A stretch of DNA of 64,000 bases, taken from Metaphire vulgaris. Taxonomy: Eukaryota; Annelida; Clitellata; Crassiclitellata; Megascolecidae. Of this stretch, positions 21,802 through 33,325 are shown piece after piece. The DNA lies in assembly GCA_018105865.1 (NCBI GenBank), contig CM030841.1, positions 10,313,182-10,377,181 of the forward strand, given 5' to 3'. Made by a program: the position numbers and the translations under genes. Positions within the stretch are counted from its first letter, which is position 1, and each line of letters opens with the position of its first letter. A model generated the notes under the pieces. It was given only the letters and a program-made list of their open reading frames with translations. It ran no database searches and was not told where the DNA came from.

Positions 21802-21963
21802 CAGAGGCGTAGCCAGGAATTTGATTGGAGGTGGGGTGTAATGTGATTGGGGCTATAAATCTTAAAAACGTTCAAAAAAATCCTAAAAGCACACTAAAAA
21901 CTTTAAGGTTGCCTGATTTTGGGGATATATATATACCGATATACCCCCGTCGCTACGCCCCTG
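21802..21963 (+). mobile_element. hAT-type MITE, GGCGTAGCCAGGAATTTGA family, copy 1
   Basis: 162 bp, ends cagaggcgtagccaggaatt and cccccgtcgctacgcccctg, flanked by tatgtctg and tatgtctc (7 of 8). Interior shares tttaaggttgcctgattttgg and atataccgatataccc with copies at 42008 and 56969. Confidence 0.82.
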
Positions 21964-22570
21964 TATGTCTCATGACCCAGTCGACACACACACACACACA
22001 CACACTCTCTCTCTCTAACACACGCACACTATATGTTTCGGTTTTTGTTATTTATTTTGATCGAAGTGACAATTCGTCTTCATCTAATTCTCAACAAGGC
22101 TGAATTACCCTCTCTCATAACCGGCGTAAAGCCGTCTTCCATTACCCTTTCGAACGCTCCTCTTCTCCAGCCCAGCAAACCCAGTCGCCTGGTTCCACAC
22201 GCTCTCCTCCGTCGTCTTTCGCCGCCTTCTTCTTCGTCGTCGTCGTCAGGGCGGCGAAATTCCGCTTTCGACGCCGGAATGAACCTGGTCGTCGAGATGA
22301 TAATAATCGCCGAAGAGTCTCGTAATGTATTTCTGCTGTTGTTGTTAGTCGACATTGGCGACGGATGAAGAGGAGGCGGAGGAGAAGGAGGAGGAGGAGG
22401 AGAAGAAGAAGAAGGAGAGGTCCGTGACTGTCGGCGCGTCGACGGTCGGCAATTGGCCTAATGACAGCGTAGGTGTCGAAGGAGAGACGGTCTCCGGGCG
22501 TTACCGCCGCCGCCGTCGCCGTCGCCGCCGCCGCAGCCGTGAAGGGGTGCTGTGTGACCTGAATGCGTCG

Positions 22571-22605
22571 CTCCGTCCGTCCGTCCGTCCGTCCGTCCGT
22601 CCGTC
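22571..22605. repeat. (CCGT)n microsatellite
   Basis: About eight CCGT units in a GC-rich stretch that also holds CGC-rich triplet repeats (22505-22535). No conserved protein is evident in the surrounding open frames. Confidence 0.85.
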
Positions 22606-22848
22606 GCAGCGCTAATGGTTTTTAACCATTGCACCGAAACACGTAGTATCGGCGGCGGCGGCGGCACCGCCTCTGTACTTACACTGCGCATCTGTCACGT
22701 GATCGGCGTCGGTCACTTAAGGCAGAAAAACAGAAAACGAACAAATGGCCAAACCGTTATAAGGACTCTTTGACCGCGGACGATAAAAACGACTGACACC
22801 ACAGAGACAGACACAAACAGATAAACAGATAAACAGACCTGAGGTCAG

Positions 22849-23116
22849 ACTGACTGACTTGACTGACTGACTGACTGACTGACTGACTGACTGACTGACT
22901 GACTGACTGACTGACTGACTGACTGACTGACTGACTGACTGACTGACTGACTGACTGACTGACTGACTGACTGACTGACTGACTGACTGACTGACTGACT
23001 GACTGACTGACTGACTGACTGACTGACTGACTGACTGACTGACTGACTGACTGACTGACTGACTGACTGACTGACTGACTGACTGACTGACTGACTGACT
23101 GACTGACTGACTGAAG
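22849..23116. repeat. (GACT)n tetranucleotide array, ~66 units
   Basis: A nearly perfect 265-bp run of GACT, followed by degenerate gactgaaggatt units to about 23165. The long Ser-Gln-Val-type frame over it is a repeat artefact. Confidence 0.95.
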
Positions 23117-23165
23117 GATTGAAGGACTGACTGAAGGATTGAAGGATTGAAGGACTCACTAACTG

Positions 23166-23658
23166 ACTTAGACATACAGAAACAGATGACCATAAAATGT
23201 GATGTTTTGATGCTGGAAATCATAGACAAATAGGCAGGCAGGCAGACAGATAGATAGGCATACAGACAGAAAGATGGACAAAACAGGCAGACAAGAAGGC
23301 AGGAAGATAGCAGTACCTGACCAAAAAATGCCGTGCGAAGGTGGCGAGGTTCGATAGGAAATTCAAAGGTAAGCGATTTGACTGAGTTTTTCTAAAACCT
23401 AGAGACCAAATAATCCAGAACCCGTTTATAGGCCTATATTTTATATTTTATTCAATGCGAGTAAGTAAGTACAATCTCGTAAATTTATATGGCGCTTTGA
23501 AGCAGTACAGTGATAGCTGCTTATTCGTATGCGCTATATATGCTTAGTCAACGACGCAATCGGCACAGACTCAATGCATTAGGAGAGAGGACAGCACTAA
23601 TGCGTCATTTTGTCCTCTCTTGGACACTCTTAACCGGTCTCTCTGTCTCTCTGTCTGC

Positions 23659-23690
<32 letters not shown>

Positions 23691-24516
23691 CGCCTTCGAT
23701 TTTGTTTTCGTTGTTGTATCTTGTCCCTTCGCATTATTCTCTTCTCTCGCTATATAAAAAAATCTATCTTCACAGACGTCCTGAATTTGCTTCTGATCAT
23801 CTGTTTAGGTTCCCAGCGTTGTTTCACGAGACTGTCTTCGATCTGTGTCGTTCGATTCTTCGATTGCTCTGCTTTGCGAATCATCGATGATCGCTCCTCG
23901 CATCTTGAGTTCATTATACAATCTGTTGATTCTTTTTGCAACTTTTATGGTTTATCCCTTTATATTTTATTCGGTTATTTATGTATAAATATGTGCATAT
24001 ATAATTATTTTGTGTACATGTATATGCGCAAAGATAGGAAGAGGAGAATATACGTATATTCATTTGAAGTCCGTACCTTGATCGAGTCTGAGTTATTCAC
24101 GTCAGTTCGTTAATTTAATTCAATGTCAGAGAATTCGTATGAATTCAATTTATTCTCCTGTATTTCTAAATCGAATCTGTTCCTTCGAGTCTAATTTCGC
24201 TCGATCTTTTGACAACACGTGGCCTGGACAACTCCAATCTGCTGCTGCTGCTGCTTTGAACACTACGGCGGTGAGTTTGCTGCAAAGCACTTAATCGACC
24301 CATGGACAAAAAAAAATCCACGCTATATACAGTAGATGCTGATTCTTAGAGAATCCAGCAGAAAACGAAGAACGGGGAGAAGGAGTTGCGCATGTACACG
24401 CGATAAGAACTCTATTCTCTAATGGAGCAAGAGGATACGGTGACGAAGGTGAAGATCAAGTGGTAAAGTGGATGAAGCAGTTGACAACGATGAAGAAAAG
24501 AGAATTAATATATAAT
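23166..24516. other. Non-coding DNA
   Basis: GACA/GGCA-rich remnants, a (CT)n run near 23657-23687, a short (CTG)n at 24241-24256, and AT-rich sequence. Open frames of about 130 codons at 23.5-24.1 kb have no recognisable domain. Confidence 0.4.
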
Positions 24517-25345
24517 ATAACAAGGTTTAAAGTGGTTCAGTAGGGACCGCCCTGTGTGAGAACCACTGTTGCTCCCGTCCAATCTAATATCCTAAACTAC
24601 AGAGGTTTATTTTGAACTCGTTTACAGTTGTAGCCGTTACTATCCCCTCATCCAGTTCATTCCATCTGTCCACCACTCTTGCACTAAAAAAATGCTGTTT
24701 ATGTCTCCCAACCCGTTTCTTGAACAGTTTCATGCTGTGTCCTCTGGTTCGATCATACTGCTTCATTGTAAAAAATCTTTCCTTTGGCGTTTCCACTTTG
24801 TTTGTTAGTATTTTGTATGTCTCGATCAAATCCCCTCTCTCTCTTCTTTTTTCCAGGGTTGTCAATCCACAGTGATTTAGCCTTTCCTCATAGGTTAGTT
24901 TGTGATATCCCTTGATCATCTTTGTTGCTCTGTGTTGCACTCTTTCTAAGGTCTCTATGTCTTTCTTCAGGAATGGACACCATGCTTGAACACAATACTC
25001 TAAATGTGGACGTACCAATGTCTTGTAAAGTCTTATTATTACATCCTTCTCTCTGCTCACTATCGTTCTTTTGATCATACCTAGAATTTTGTTGGCCTTA
25101 TTAGCTGCCTCTGCACATTGCCTAGATGGCTTTAAGCTGTTATGCATGATGACCCCTAGATCTTTCTCCTCGTTTGTAACTTTTAGTCCCTTCCCACATA
25201 ACTTGAACTCATGATCTGTTCCCTTCTTCCCAATGTGCATCACCGAGCATTTATCTGTATTAAAAAGCATTTGCCAATCTGCCGACCACTGGGATAGTCT
25301 ATTAAGGTCTTGTTGTAAAATTTTTGCGACGCTGCCCTGCAACGA
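24517..25345 (-). mobile_element. 5'-truncated non-LTR retrotransposon (CR1/L2/Jockey group)
   Basis: The frame on the minus strand (25342 to 24584, about 252 codons) is the C-terminal part of a LINE ORF2. It opens inside the reverse transcriptase after the catalytic box (LSQWSADWQMLFNTDKCSVM, then KDLGVIMHNSLKPSRQC) and runs through the conserved thumb-like region (VRPHLEYCVQAWCPF, ERVQHRATKMI) and the C-terminal RTRGH / FFSARVVDRWNELD motifs to a stop. The YxDD catalytic motif and the endonuclease are missing, so it cannot function. The 3' untranslated part reaches about 24517 and matches the fragments at 634 and 46222. The truncation point falls at about 25345 in unrelated sequence. Confidence 0.87.
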
Positions 25346-25792
25346 TAGCGGTTATGACGCTGACGAACGAGAACCGAGAAGGGAAAAGTAACCAAAAATA
25401 GTTAAGACTAACTTGATTGGAAACGCAGAGCTGTTGGTTGCGGTAAACGGTTGGAGTTTTATTCCATTTGAGCGCATCTGAGTCGAATTAAGGTGAACAA
25501 GTCTTTAGGCACGCAGAGCAACAGGGGCGAAGCCAGAAATTTGATTTGGGGGATATGAATGGGTGTATATATATTGCTATATAATATACACATACAGTAT
25601 ATATTATAAAAAAGGAAAAGTTAAGTTTTCCCACGCTCGAATTCGAGCTTTGGGGCCGGTGCTGATCTCCGGTCGCCAAGGCATACAGCGACGCAGGTGG
25701 AACACATCATTAACTTAGAGTACGCTGCCAGTCAAACGTCTAGGCCCGCGCTTTACTTCGCAGCGAACGCTGCTCCTCAATTTGATGTTATA

Positions 25793-25904
25793 ACCGCCCT
25801 CTAGCGAATAAGGCTGAGTCGACCTTAGGGGCTCCAACGGAGAGTTGAACTCGTTCCGTCAGCGTGCCTGTCCAGCGTGTAACCACTTCTGCCACCTTCC
25901 TGCC

Positions 25905-25906
<2 letters not shown>
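25793..25906 (-). mobile_element. tRNA-derived SINE, copy 5 (divergent)
   Basis: Reverse orientation: gttgaactcgttccgtcagcg (B-box side) and gtgtaaccacttctgccacc (A-box side) match the inverted family order, with more changes than in other copies. Confidence 0.65.
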
Positions 25907-25940
<34 letters not shown>

Positions 25941-26054
25941 TTTTCGAGGAACTTTTCCAGACCTCGAACCGGACGAGAGTTAGCCACACAATTTCTTAAT
26001 GTCTCCGGACATTTTTTTTTCATAAGACCTTCGGGAATGAAGTACCGAGGGCAT

Positions 26055-26086
<32 letters not shown>

Positions 26087-26115
26087 CTCTATATATATAA
26101 TATTTTATATATAGT
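25907..26115. repeat. (AT)n microsatellites
   Basis: AT runs at about 25907-25938 and 26058-26115. Confidence 0.9.
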
Positions 26116-26636
26116 ACATATGTTATATATATGTGTATATGTTATATGCACTGTATTATATATATATTGATTTTGGGGGCATATAAACCGATATACCATA
26201 CCCCGGTCGGTACGCCCCTGGTGGCAGATTCTCAATGTGGATCGAGAATTGTTGATTGAATACACACTCAGCGTGTGTATCCTGCTGAAATGCCTGTTAA
26301 ACACTTGGAAGTCTTACACTGATTTCTCTGGCGCCTGTTGCGCTGTGATTTTTATATATCAGTGCATGGAAGATTATAGGATATCATGCATCGGGCGCTC
26401 TGACTGCATGCGTCGCACTAACAGCAGAGCATCTAACGGAAGGCAGCGAAACTCAGGAACAGCTCGACACGTTCACAGGTATAAATATCCTTTCGAAAAA
26501 GTATTACGTTAACTATTTGAAATGCACTGGTTAGAGATGATAGACAATATGCAGAAAAACACAAATACACATGTGCGCTCTTATTTAGAAGAAGAACCAC
26601 TGTATTGTTCATCCCAATATATTATGTACTGTATGT

Positions 26637-26931
26637 CAGTGGTTCTCAGGCCCCCTATGCTGCACGGTCCACATTTGAATTTTTTTAAAATTGTGCAGCC
26701 CACCTGTCAAATTTAAGCAGTGGCGTAGTTAGGTTTTCTGAATGCATGGTAAAAATTAAATTAGAGTCTACAAGCAAACAAATAGGTAGGGAACTCCCCC
26801 ATGACGACATTTTTATGCTTTATTTTCCTAGTTCCTCTATTTTCCCGCTTTAGGACTTCAGCTCAGCCCACAAGGCTCCCTCTTGCGGCCCACCTTTGGG
26901 CCGCGGCCCATGCACGGGTTGAGAACCACTG
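26637..26931. mobile_element. hAT-type MITE, CAGTGGTTCTCA termini
   Basis: 295 bp, ends cagtggttctcaggc and gggttgagaaccactg, flanked by ctgtatgt and ctgtatat (7 of 8). These ends resemble those of Charlie-like hAT elements in vertebrates. A piece beginning gcagtggcgtagttaggttt (about 26718) inside it may be a second, incomplete MITE. Confidence 0.8.
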
Positions 26932-26939
26932 CTGTATAT

Positions 26940-27634
26940 AAAGGTCTATGGCTATATTACGTGTTTTAATTTTCCTATGGCAGTGCAGTGTGTGATAAGA
27001 TGGAACATGTCATAACATGGTTAATGGTAATCGATCGATGTCAGCCTCCGCTTGGCATTTGCCAATTCTGCAGCTGAAGCAAACGCCTTCAGGTAAACCT
27101 TTGTCCACAAATCAGCGGCGGATTAATTAGACATGGACTTTTATTGACGCCTATGACGCCCGGCTGTCGTCATCAACTTGACGCACCTGCGTCGGCGCCT
27201 TGGCACTCACGTGACGTAAAGACATTACAGGCGCGTCACTAGAATAATTTTCGCGTTTTCGACGTATTTCTCTAATACCACGTGCACATGCGACAGAACG
27301 TCTGCCCAGCTGGGGTTCAGTAACCGCCCCCCCCACATAAACTCCACCCCAGCTGGCGGGTCATGGCTGTCGACAGAAGGTCCTTCATGCCCTCTTATCG
27401 AAGTTTTGAGGCCCCAGCAGCAATGTAAGAAGAAGAAGAAAGACTTCAATAAGACAAAACTAGAAGGAAATAATGCGTTAACAGTAAAATTGACACTGTG
27501 AACTTGACGTATAAAGTCGTCGGCTATATTGGTCTTCTCCGTTCAATTTGGTTTGAAATATTGACTCTGCAAAAAATGCGACTTCTGATGCGACATTTCG
27601 CCGTCAGAGAGAAAGAAAAAACGACGGCCAGAAC

Positions 27635-27665
<31 letters not shown>

Positions 27666-28368
27666 CTTCTTCTTCTTCTTCTTCTTCTTCTTCTTCTTCT
27701 TCTTCTTCGAGGACTCGATTTGTGGTCCGCCAACGATCGCTATCTCCTTCCGTGAAAAATGTTTCCGCCAGTAACCAGCTCTATAGCTGATTGTCGTTCC
27801 CTCCGCGAAGAAAAAGAGATCCTATCGAGAGATTGAAAATCGCACCCCGTCGTTTGCCTCCTATCGTGTCATTCCAGCAGTGGACCTCTTCTCCAGCTAC
27901 TATGGAATGACCGTTGGTCAGTGCTGGTGTCAAGTGGTCAGCGTCGTCTTATCTGCCGTCGAAAATTGAGACGAAGATTGCGTTCGACGCGCCGCATCAG
28001 ATAAGAGACGCGGGCGCTCGAATCGTCTCCACTCTTATTAAATTCAATCGTTCGCTCGTCGAAACCTCCACTCACTCCCTCCCTCCCTCCCTCCCGCTCC
28101 CCCTCCCCACCCAATCCAATTGCAATGCCGGAGGAGGAACTGCTAAGTCAGCTGATTCCCTCTTCTAATTCCGACGCCCCGGAACTGGCAAACGACGGCT
28201 CCGGCTGTGTGTTGATTTCGATAATTTCAAGTTCGTTTTTGACGAACGAATTTCTCGTAAGAAAACTTCACAATCAGCGGAAGTAAGATTTCCGATTACG
28301 ATCGACGAAACGAAAGCGCGAAAACTGATCAGCCTTCGATTAGGCTTTGATCGCGCAGAAGAATCTAA
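26940..28368. other. Non-coding DNA with (TTC)n and GC-rich segment
   Basis: Contains (TTC)n at 27637-27709. A CpG-richer stretch at 27900-28368 includes a short open frame from an ATG at 28123 followed by possible donor sites. No family is recognised, so I do not call a gene. Confidence 0.4.
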
Positions 28369-28376
28369 CCAGACAC

Positions 28377-28588
28377 TGCAGTGGCGTCGAGAGGGAGGTG
28401 CGGGGGTGCGGACCGCACCGGGTGACACCATCTAAGGGGTGACACCAAACAAGGATGACCTTTTTTTGGCTTGTCACGGTATTTGAGAAGGAAAAATAAG
28501 AAAGATTTAGAAGAGGTCCCAAGTCTAAATGGGTGACACCACGATTTTACCGCACTGGGTGACACCACCGACCCTAGCGACGCCACTG
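28377..28588. mobile_element. hAT-like MITE, GGCGTCGAGAGGG termini
   Basis: Ends tgcagtggcgtcgagaggg and ccctagcgacgccactg. Flanked by ccagacac and ccagacag (7 of 8) if the first two bases TG belong to the element. The interior repeats gggtgacacca several times and holds the motif ggatgacctttttttggcttgtc. Confidence 0.68.
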
Positions 28589-28980
28589 CCAGACAGCAGA
28601 TCAAATTTGGTTGACTTACTCGCCCACGTACTCACCCACTAACCTTACTTGTTATGTCGGCAGAATGGACTCTGAGCTAACTGATTGTCCAAATTAGACG
28701 AACTCATTTATATCCCAAAATTAACATAGGCCTACTAACAACTCAGAACGATACCAGAATTACATAAAAAAATTTACTTTCAAGATAGTACAGTTACAAA
28801 TACAAGACTGCAAGATGCAATGATGTTGATTTATAGGAAGTATTTTTCTGCCGGATTTTAACTTTAAAGATTCGTCAAAGACTTTCAATGACTAAAATCG
28901 AGCCAAGTATTTAATTTTTCGTCTCCACTGCGCTCAGTTCAGTGTCTTCTGAATCCATTCATGAAAGCCAATCTCTTATT

Positions 28981-29110
28981 GGGGGCGGAAGATGGCAGAT
29001 TGGGTTACGCGCTGGTACGGTAGGCTGACGGAGCGGGTTCAAGCCCCGTTAGCGCCTCTAGTGGCTTTCACACAGGCAGTAACGCCTCCTAAGCCAGTTT
29101 AACTCATGCT
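28981..29110 (+). mobile_element. tRNA-derived SINE, copy 2 (best preserved)
   Basis: Starts gggggcggaagatggc. The A box lies in tggcagattgggttacgcgc and the B box is gggttcaagccccg, about 40 bp apart, as in an RNA polymerase III promoter. Tail gtggctttcacacaggcagtaacgcc then cagtttaactcatgct. Not a tRNA gene: no cloverleaf closes and the tail is shared between copies. Confidence 0.82.
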
Positions 29111-29275
29111 AAGTCAATTGCTTTTCATGTCATTTGATCAGAATTACAGAGACGTTCTTTCACTGTGAGAAAATCGTTAGGATAGCGTTTCCAAATAATA
29201 TTATCTAATAAACTGCAATGCTTTTCACGCTTAAAGTATTATGCGAATTGATGCCCAGAATCAAGACTCGAGTTC

Positions 29276-29511
29276 AGTGGTGTAGCAATATGCTCGGGGG
29301 TCCTTGGCGAAAAACGGGTAGGGGGCCCTTTCCAGAGACGAAGTAACAAGTTTTCGAAAATCTTGACGACCTTTTTTTGGCTTGGCGACTTTACAACTTG
29401 TAAAAAATGTTTTTTGCTCGGGTCGGGGGCCCTTTGCAGGTCGGGGGCCCTTTGCAGGTCAGGGGCCCTTGGCATTTGGCCAGGTCGTCCATATGGCTGA
29501 TACGCCTCTGT
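29276..29511. mobile_element. MITE, CAGTGGTGTAGCAATATG termini
   Basis: Left end cagtggtgtagcaatatg, right end catatggctgatacgcctctg. No clear target duplication. It repeats tcgggggccctttgcagg internally and carries the gacctttttttggcttggcg motif. Confidence 0.55.
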
Positions 29512-29532
29512 TGGAGCTTACCTTTAAGATAA

Positions 29533-29608
29533 GATGGCCCCTTGGTCCAGTGGTAAGATGCTACCAGTGTCGTAATGTGGTAAAAGGGATTCGATCCCTG
29601 GGAGATCT
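29533..29608 (+). mobile_element. tRNA-like SINE head, second family
   Basis: tggccccttggtccagtggtaag fits an A box and gggattcgatccctg a B box, with flanking agat/atct pairing. The region that should hold the anticodon arm is too long for a normal 7-base loop, so I call this a tRNA-derived SINE or pseudogene, not a tRNA gene. Only one copy seen. Confidence 0.55.
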
Positions 29609-29925
29609 AAGCAAAATGCTCAATAGATAAACCTACAGCATCTGCAGTCAATCTCAGAGCTTATGTTCTTTTCTCTGCAAATTCAAGAACAGAGGGATTT
29701 CATGTCAACGTTCTTTACTGACCTGTCTCATTTACCTGTCGAAGGTGAATAGACTTACCGCCTTTCGGGTTCCGTGATTGTACCCTTGGATTTACGCAAA
29801 GTCATCTTATATTCATAAAAGTTGCAATTTCAGGGTATTTGACAAAAAACCGAAGCGTCTCAGAATCCGATGGAAATGAGCGATTCTGGAATTCTGAAAG
29901 AGATTCTACCGATAAGCCATACCTG

Positions 29926-30112
29926 CATGGTTTAATCTAGGCCGTTCCCGGGGGGAATTGCCCTTTTCCCCCCGGAAATTTCAAATTCCCTCCGGAAATT
30001 TTGGCATACTACATCAACTAACAGCAGCTCCTAGCAAAATTCCACCGGCTTTGTCAGTTTCCCCCGGCTTTGTCAGTTCCCCCCGGAGTCCAGGAGTCTA
30101 GATTAAACACTG
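29926..30112 (+). mobile_element. hAT-type MITE, family GTTTAATCTAGA, copy 2
   Basis: 187 bp, left end catggtttaatctaggc (one altered base near the tip), right end gtctagattaaacactg, with identical flanking 8-mers catacctg at 29918-29925 and 30113-30120. Confidence 0.87.
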
Positions 30113-31112
30113 CATACCTGTCCTGGCGCTGAATGTCTCTCGATGTACTGTATGCGACGGAACTACTACTACTACTGATGAATTTATATCAGAGCAGCTG
30201 TTGCTGCTGCAATTTCTAAGGCTACGCCAAAGAACTAACTTCGCACCGAAAAAGTCCAGCAATGACAAAAGACACGGAGCGAATGACGCTAATAAACCCA
30301 ATGACGACTTCAATGAGCATTTATACAGACGAAACCCTGGAACGCGCAGACGGATTTCACAGAGATCAGTAAAAGTAATCGATAATATTAATTAGGCGCC
30401 AGAGGAGAGCGAGAGGGAGGAGAGGCTGGCTGACCCGTACGGCATGCCTCTTCTCCCCACTGGCCGCCATTTTTTTTTCGCTTTGATTAAGCGCCCGTGC
30501 AAAGAACGGCCATCGATTTTCCATTGAGCGCGCGCATTTCATCTCCGGCCAACGTTCAATTGTTGCCAGGTTGGCACTCGTAACCAAGTAACCGATCAGG
30601 TACAACACGTCGTTGTCAATGGCAACTGCAAGTTTACTACTACTGCTGCTGCTGCTGCTACACGCACCCTATCGGACATGTCCCACGTCTAGCATAATGA
30701 CACTGATTCAACGCAACCTGTACACAGCACCTGCGTGGATTCTATACATGACAGAAACGACGAGCAATGAAGGTGAGATCGAAAAATGGCGCTTGCGAAC
30801 AGGGCCGCCGAGAGAATTTCCGGGCCCCGGTGCAGAAAATAGTCGCGGGCCCCTGACCTGACAAGTATGCGAAAAAGTTGATGACCTTATTTGCTTTTCA
30901 GTCTGTTCAAAGCAGAATTCCACAGAATTTCAGGGTCCTCGTTACAAGTACATAGAGGTACAAGTGTGAAAAAGTGTTGACCTTTTTTTTCGGGCCCCTT
31001 TCAGCTCCATGGGTGGCGGAACAAATTCCGAACAATGTTCCGGCTGCACCTCCTCTCCTCAGGCCTGCTTGCGAATGTTGACAGTTGGTCTATCTTTAGA
31101 GTTATTCCTTCA

Positions 31113-31114
<2 letters not shown>

Positions 31115-31164
<50 letters not shown>
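31115..31164. repeat. (AAT)n microsatellite
   Basis: About 16 AAT units. Confidence 0.93.
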
Positions 31165-31165
<1 letters not shown>

Positions 31166-31179
31166 ATTGACGTTGCCAC

Positions 31180-31372
31180 GGAGGCCGGAAAGGGACATCG
31201 GCTCCCTATTCGGGTCGGGACCGGTCGTGAGATTCGTCTAAAGCCGGTGGGTAGTTGGGGAGAAGGAGGGGCAGTATCATATCGAGGAGAACGCATCCGA
31301 CTTTTGTTGCTCGTCAATACTTTTGGGTGGCCCCTATTCTGGAATTCTTGCTGCGCCACTGTAATATTAACA
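31180..31372. mobile_element. MITE-like repeat, copy 1 of pair
   Basis: The stretch ctccctattcgggtcgggaccggtcgtgag ... gtggcccctattctggaattcttgctgcgccactg matches 55345-55495 (gccctattcgggcgagggaccagtcttgag ... gcgccccttttcatggaccctggctacacc). Ends are not well defined. Confidence 0.45.
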
Positions 31373-31579
31373 ATAGCAATAGCAACAATCTGGAACTTAT
31401 TAGGGTGGCATATCGTACAAGTACTGCCAAGACACATAGCCATTGAAAGCATACAATATAGCTGACAGCCTGACATGGCATATAATCACTGCTCCGGGAT
31501 AATAATTGCGAACAAGCAGTGCCGTTTTCAGCATCTATAATATTAAAATCGTTATTCTGTATGTCTGTTACCTTCAAGC

Positions 31580-31915
31580 GTTCTGATTGGTTGACTATTG
31601 GTAGACGGTTTAGACCGTTAAGTCCTTACGTCGCGATGCGTTGGTGGGCGAGCGTTGACTATTGGTAGACCGGTTTAGTCCTTACGTCGCGATGCGTTGG
31701 TGGACGATGTTCGAAGACGACGTTGCTATTGGTAACAATTGTTCGTAGAACCGGTTTAGTCGAGTCATTGCAGCGTCAGAGGGCTTCGCACGCCGACGTT
31801 GCTATTGGTAACAATTGTTCGTAGTTTAGCACGGTTTAGTCGAGTCATTGCAGCGTCAGAGGGCTGGGCGTGCGACGACGTTGCTATTGGTAACAATTGT
31901 TCGCAGCCTGAGGTA
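31580..31915 (+). repeat. Two adjoining tandem repeats (~65 bp x2 and ~93 bp x2.4)
   Basis: First unit contains gttgactattggtagac and agtccttacgtcgcgatgcg, twice. Second unit contains gacgttgctattggtaacaa and gtcgagtcattgcagcgtca, two full times plus a partial third. Both keep the ctattggtA core, so the second may derive from the first. CCAAT-box complements (attgg) recur at each unit. Confidence 0.75.
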
Positions 31916-33097
31916 GTTGCAACGTACATTTTAACGTACACAAAAATACGTGTACAGCGTCACAAATGGCCACATTTGCGTGATTTTAACGTACATAGGT
32001 CTAATTATTACGTGGCGCAGAGCTTGGCTAGGTGGCGATCATTGAAATGTTGTTCAGCATGAATTCAATGATTGGGTACTAGGTATAGGTATTGGATTAG
32101 TATTATCCTGCACTGCGAGCGAAGCGAGCGCGAGCGAAGCGAGCATCTTTCTAGTTGATGTAATGAACGTTTTCTACGTTTTTTTTATTTTCCCACTTTT
32201 TCTAAATTTTTAACGTTTTTTTATTTTTGCTAACGTTTTTTGTTACAAAAAGCGTTAGCAAAATAAAAACACATTTTCTGAAACCAGCTACAACGAGCTA
32301 ATTAATTAGCTTTCTGCTGTTTGGCTACAGAGTATAGTCGATTGCTTTTTAGTAGGTCATGCAGCTTTACTTACTTACAACTTTAGAGTAAGCAATTTAT
32401 GCCAGTATTATTTCTCTTTATTTCATTTCACCAGTGGCGTCAATCTGTAGTAAAAGTTTTGAGGATCCACCCGTTGTTGTGCTAACTCTAACTCTAACCT
32501 TAACCTTAACCCTAATCCTTTTAGCATAACTCCTATACAGTGTATTACTTATAAATGTTCCAAAATACCACTTGCTGAAAATACTGTATACCAACGTGTA
32601 TTATCTGTCCAGCACATCAATTTATTAAAAAATCGTACAACGGTACAATATAGATTTATTCAGATTTTCGTGAGGGTCCAATGCATTGTGGACCCTCACA
32701 GCCAAATTTTAGTGAGGGTCGGACCCCAGAACTCTCACGGGATCGACGCCTATGCATTTCACAGTCGTTGTGTACAGTGTGACTTGAATGTTCATTCCCC
32801 GTGGGTGGGTAAGATACATTCCATAATCTCGCTCAGATAAAGTCGGTAACGTTTTTTATTGTACGTTTTTAACGTTTTTATTTTGTAACGTTTTTAAAGC
32901 GTCGTTGACGCTTCTTATTATTATTCCATCGTTTTTTAACACCTATGGTTTTCACTTATCGTTTAAATACTTCTAGTGCATAGAGGGTAGGCCTACTTTG
33001 TTGCTCGTCAAAAAATGTCTAAATGTATGCCTACTTTGCTGCTATTCGTGTAAAAACTTAATCTAGACCCTCAACGCTAAAGCGATACTTTAATCGA
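31916..33097. other. Non-coding, AT-rich DNA
   Basis: Contains a gcgagcgaagcgagc direct repeat (32117-32148), several aacgttttt motifs (32160-32250 and 32845-32900), a short telomere-like ctaactctaaccttaaccct run (32482-32515), and an inverted pair gtgagggtcc/ggaccctcac (32670-32700). No gene recognised. Confidence 0.45.
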
Positions 33098-33133
33098 TCA
33101 TATTCGAATCAATGGAACGGTCGACGAGCTGAC

Positions 33134-33325
33134 CTTTTGAATGGTTTCGACGCGAATCTCGCTGCTCGGCTTTGCGTTGCTGGCATCGCCGTTGTTGTTA
33201 TTCGGATTCGAACGTTTCTCGACGCCCCGTGACAAACCCGAGATGACGTCATCAGACGCGCACGTGACAGGAAACGGGTCGGAGTAAGAAGGCTCGACGG
33301 ACTGTGCGAGTTCATCGGTTGCCAT
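33134..33325 (-). CDS. Possible first coding exon, unknown protein
   Basis: On the minus strand an ATG in good context (acaagATGGC, 33325-33323) opens 64 codons. They read MATDELAQSVEPSYSDPF and, near the end, SSEIRVETIQK, up to a plausible donor (CAAAAG|GTCAGC). It lies in a GC- and CpG-richer patch. I recognise no domain and found no downstream partner exon. A chance open frame is possible. Confidence 0.3.

Larger units (their letters stand above)
25527..26220 (+). mobile_element. Disrupted MITE of the GGCGTAGCCAGGAATTTGA family
   Basis: A left part (caggggcgaagccagaaatttgatttggggg, 25527-25600) and a right part (gattttgggggcatataaaccgatatacc..gtacgcccctg, 26160-26220) match the family ends. 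They are separated by a SINE (25793-25906) and AT microsatellites, consistent with insertion and expansion inside one old copy. Confidence 0.5.

Noticed and set aside
22717..23229. Long serine/glutamine/valine reading frame
   Set aside because: It is the translation of a (GACT)n microsatellite, open in several frames.
28981..29056. tRNA gene from clear A and B boxes
   Set aside because: No cloverleaf with proper arms closes, and five copies share a non-tRNA tail, so it is a SINE.
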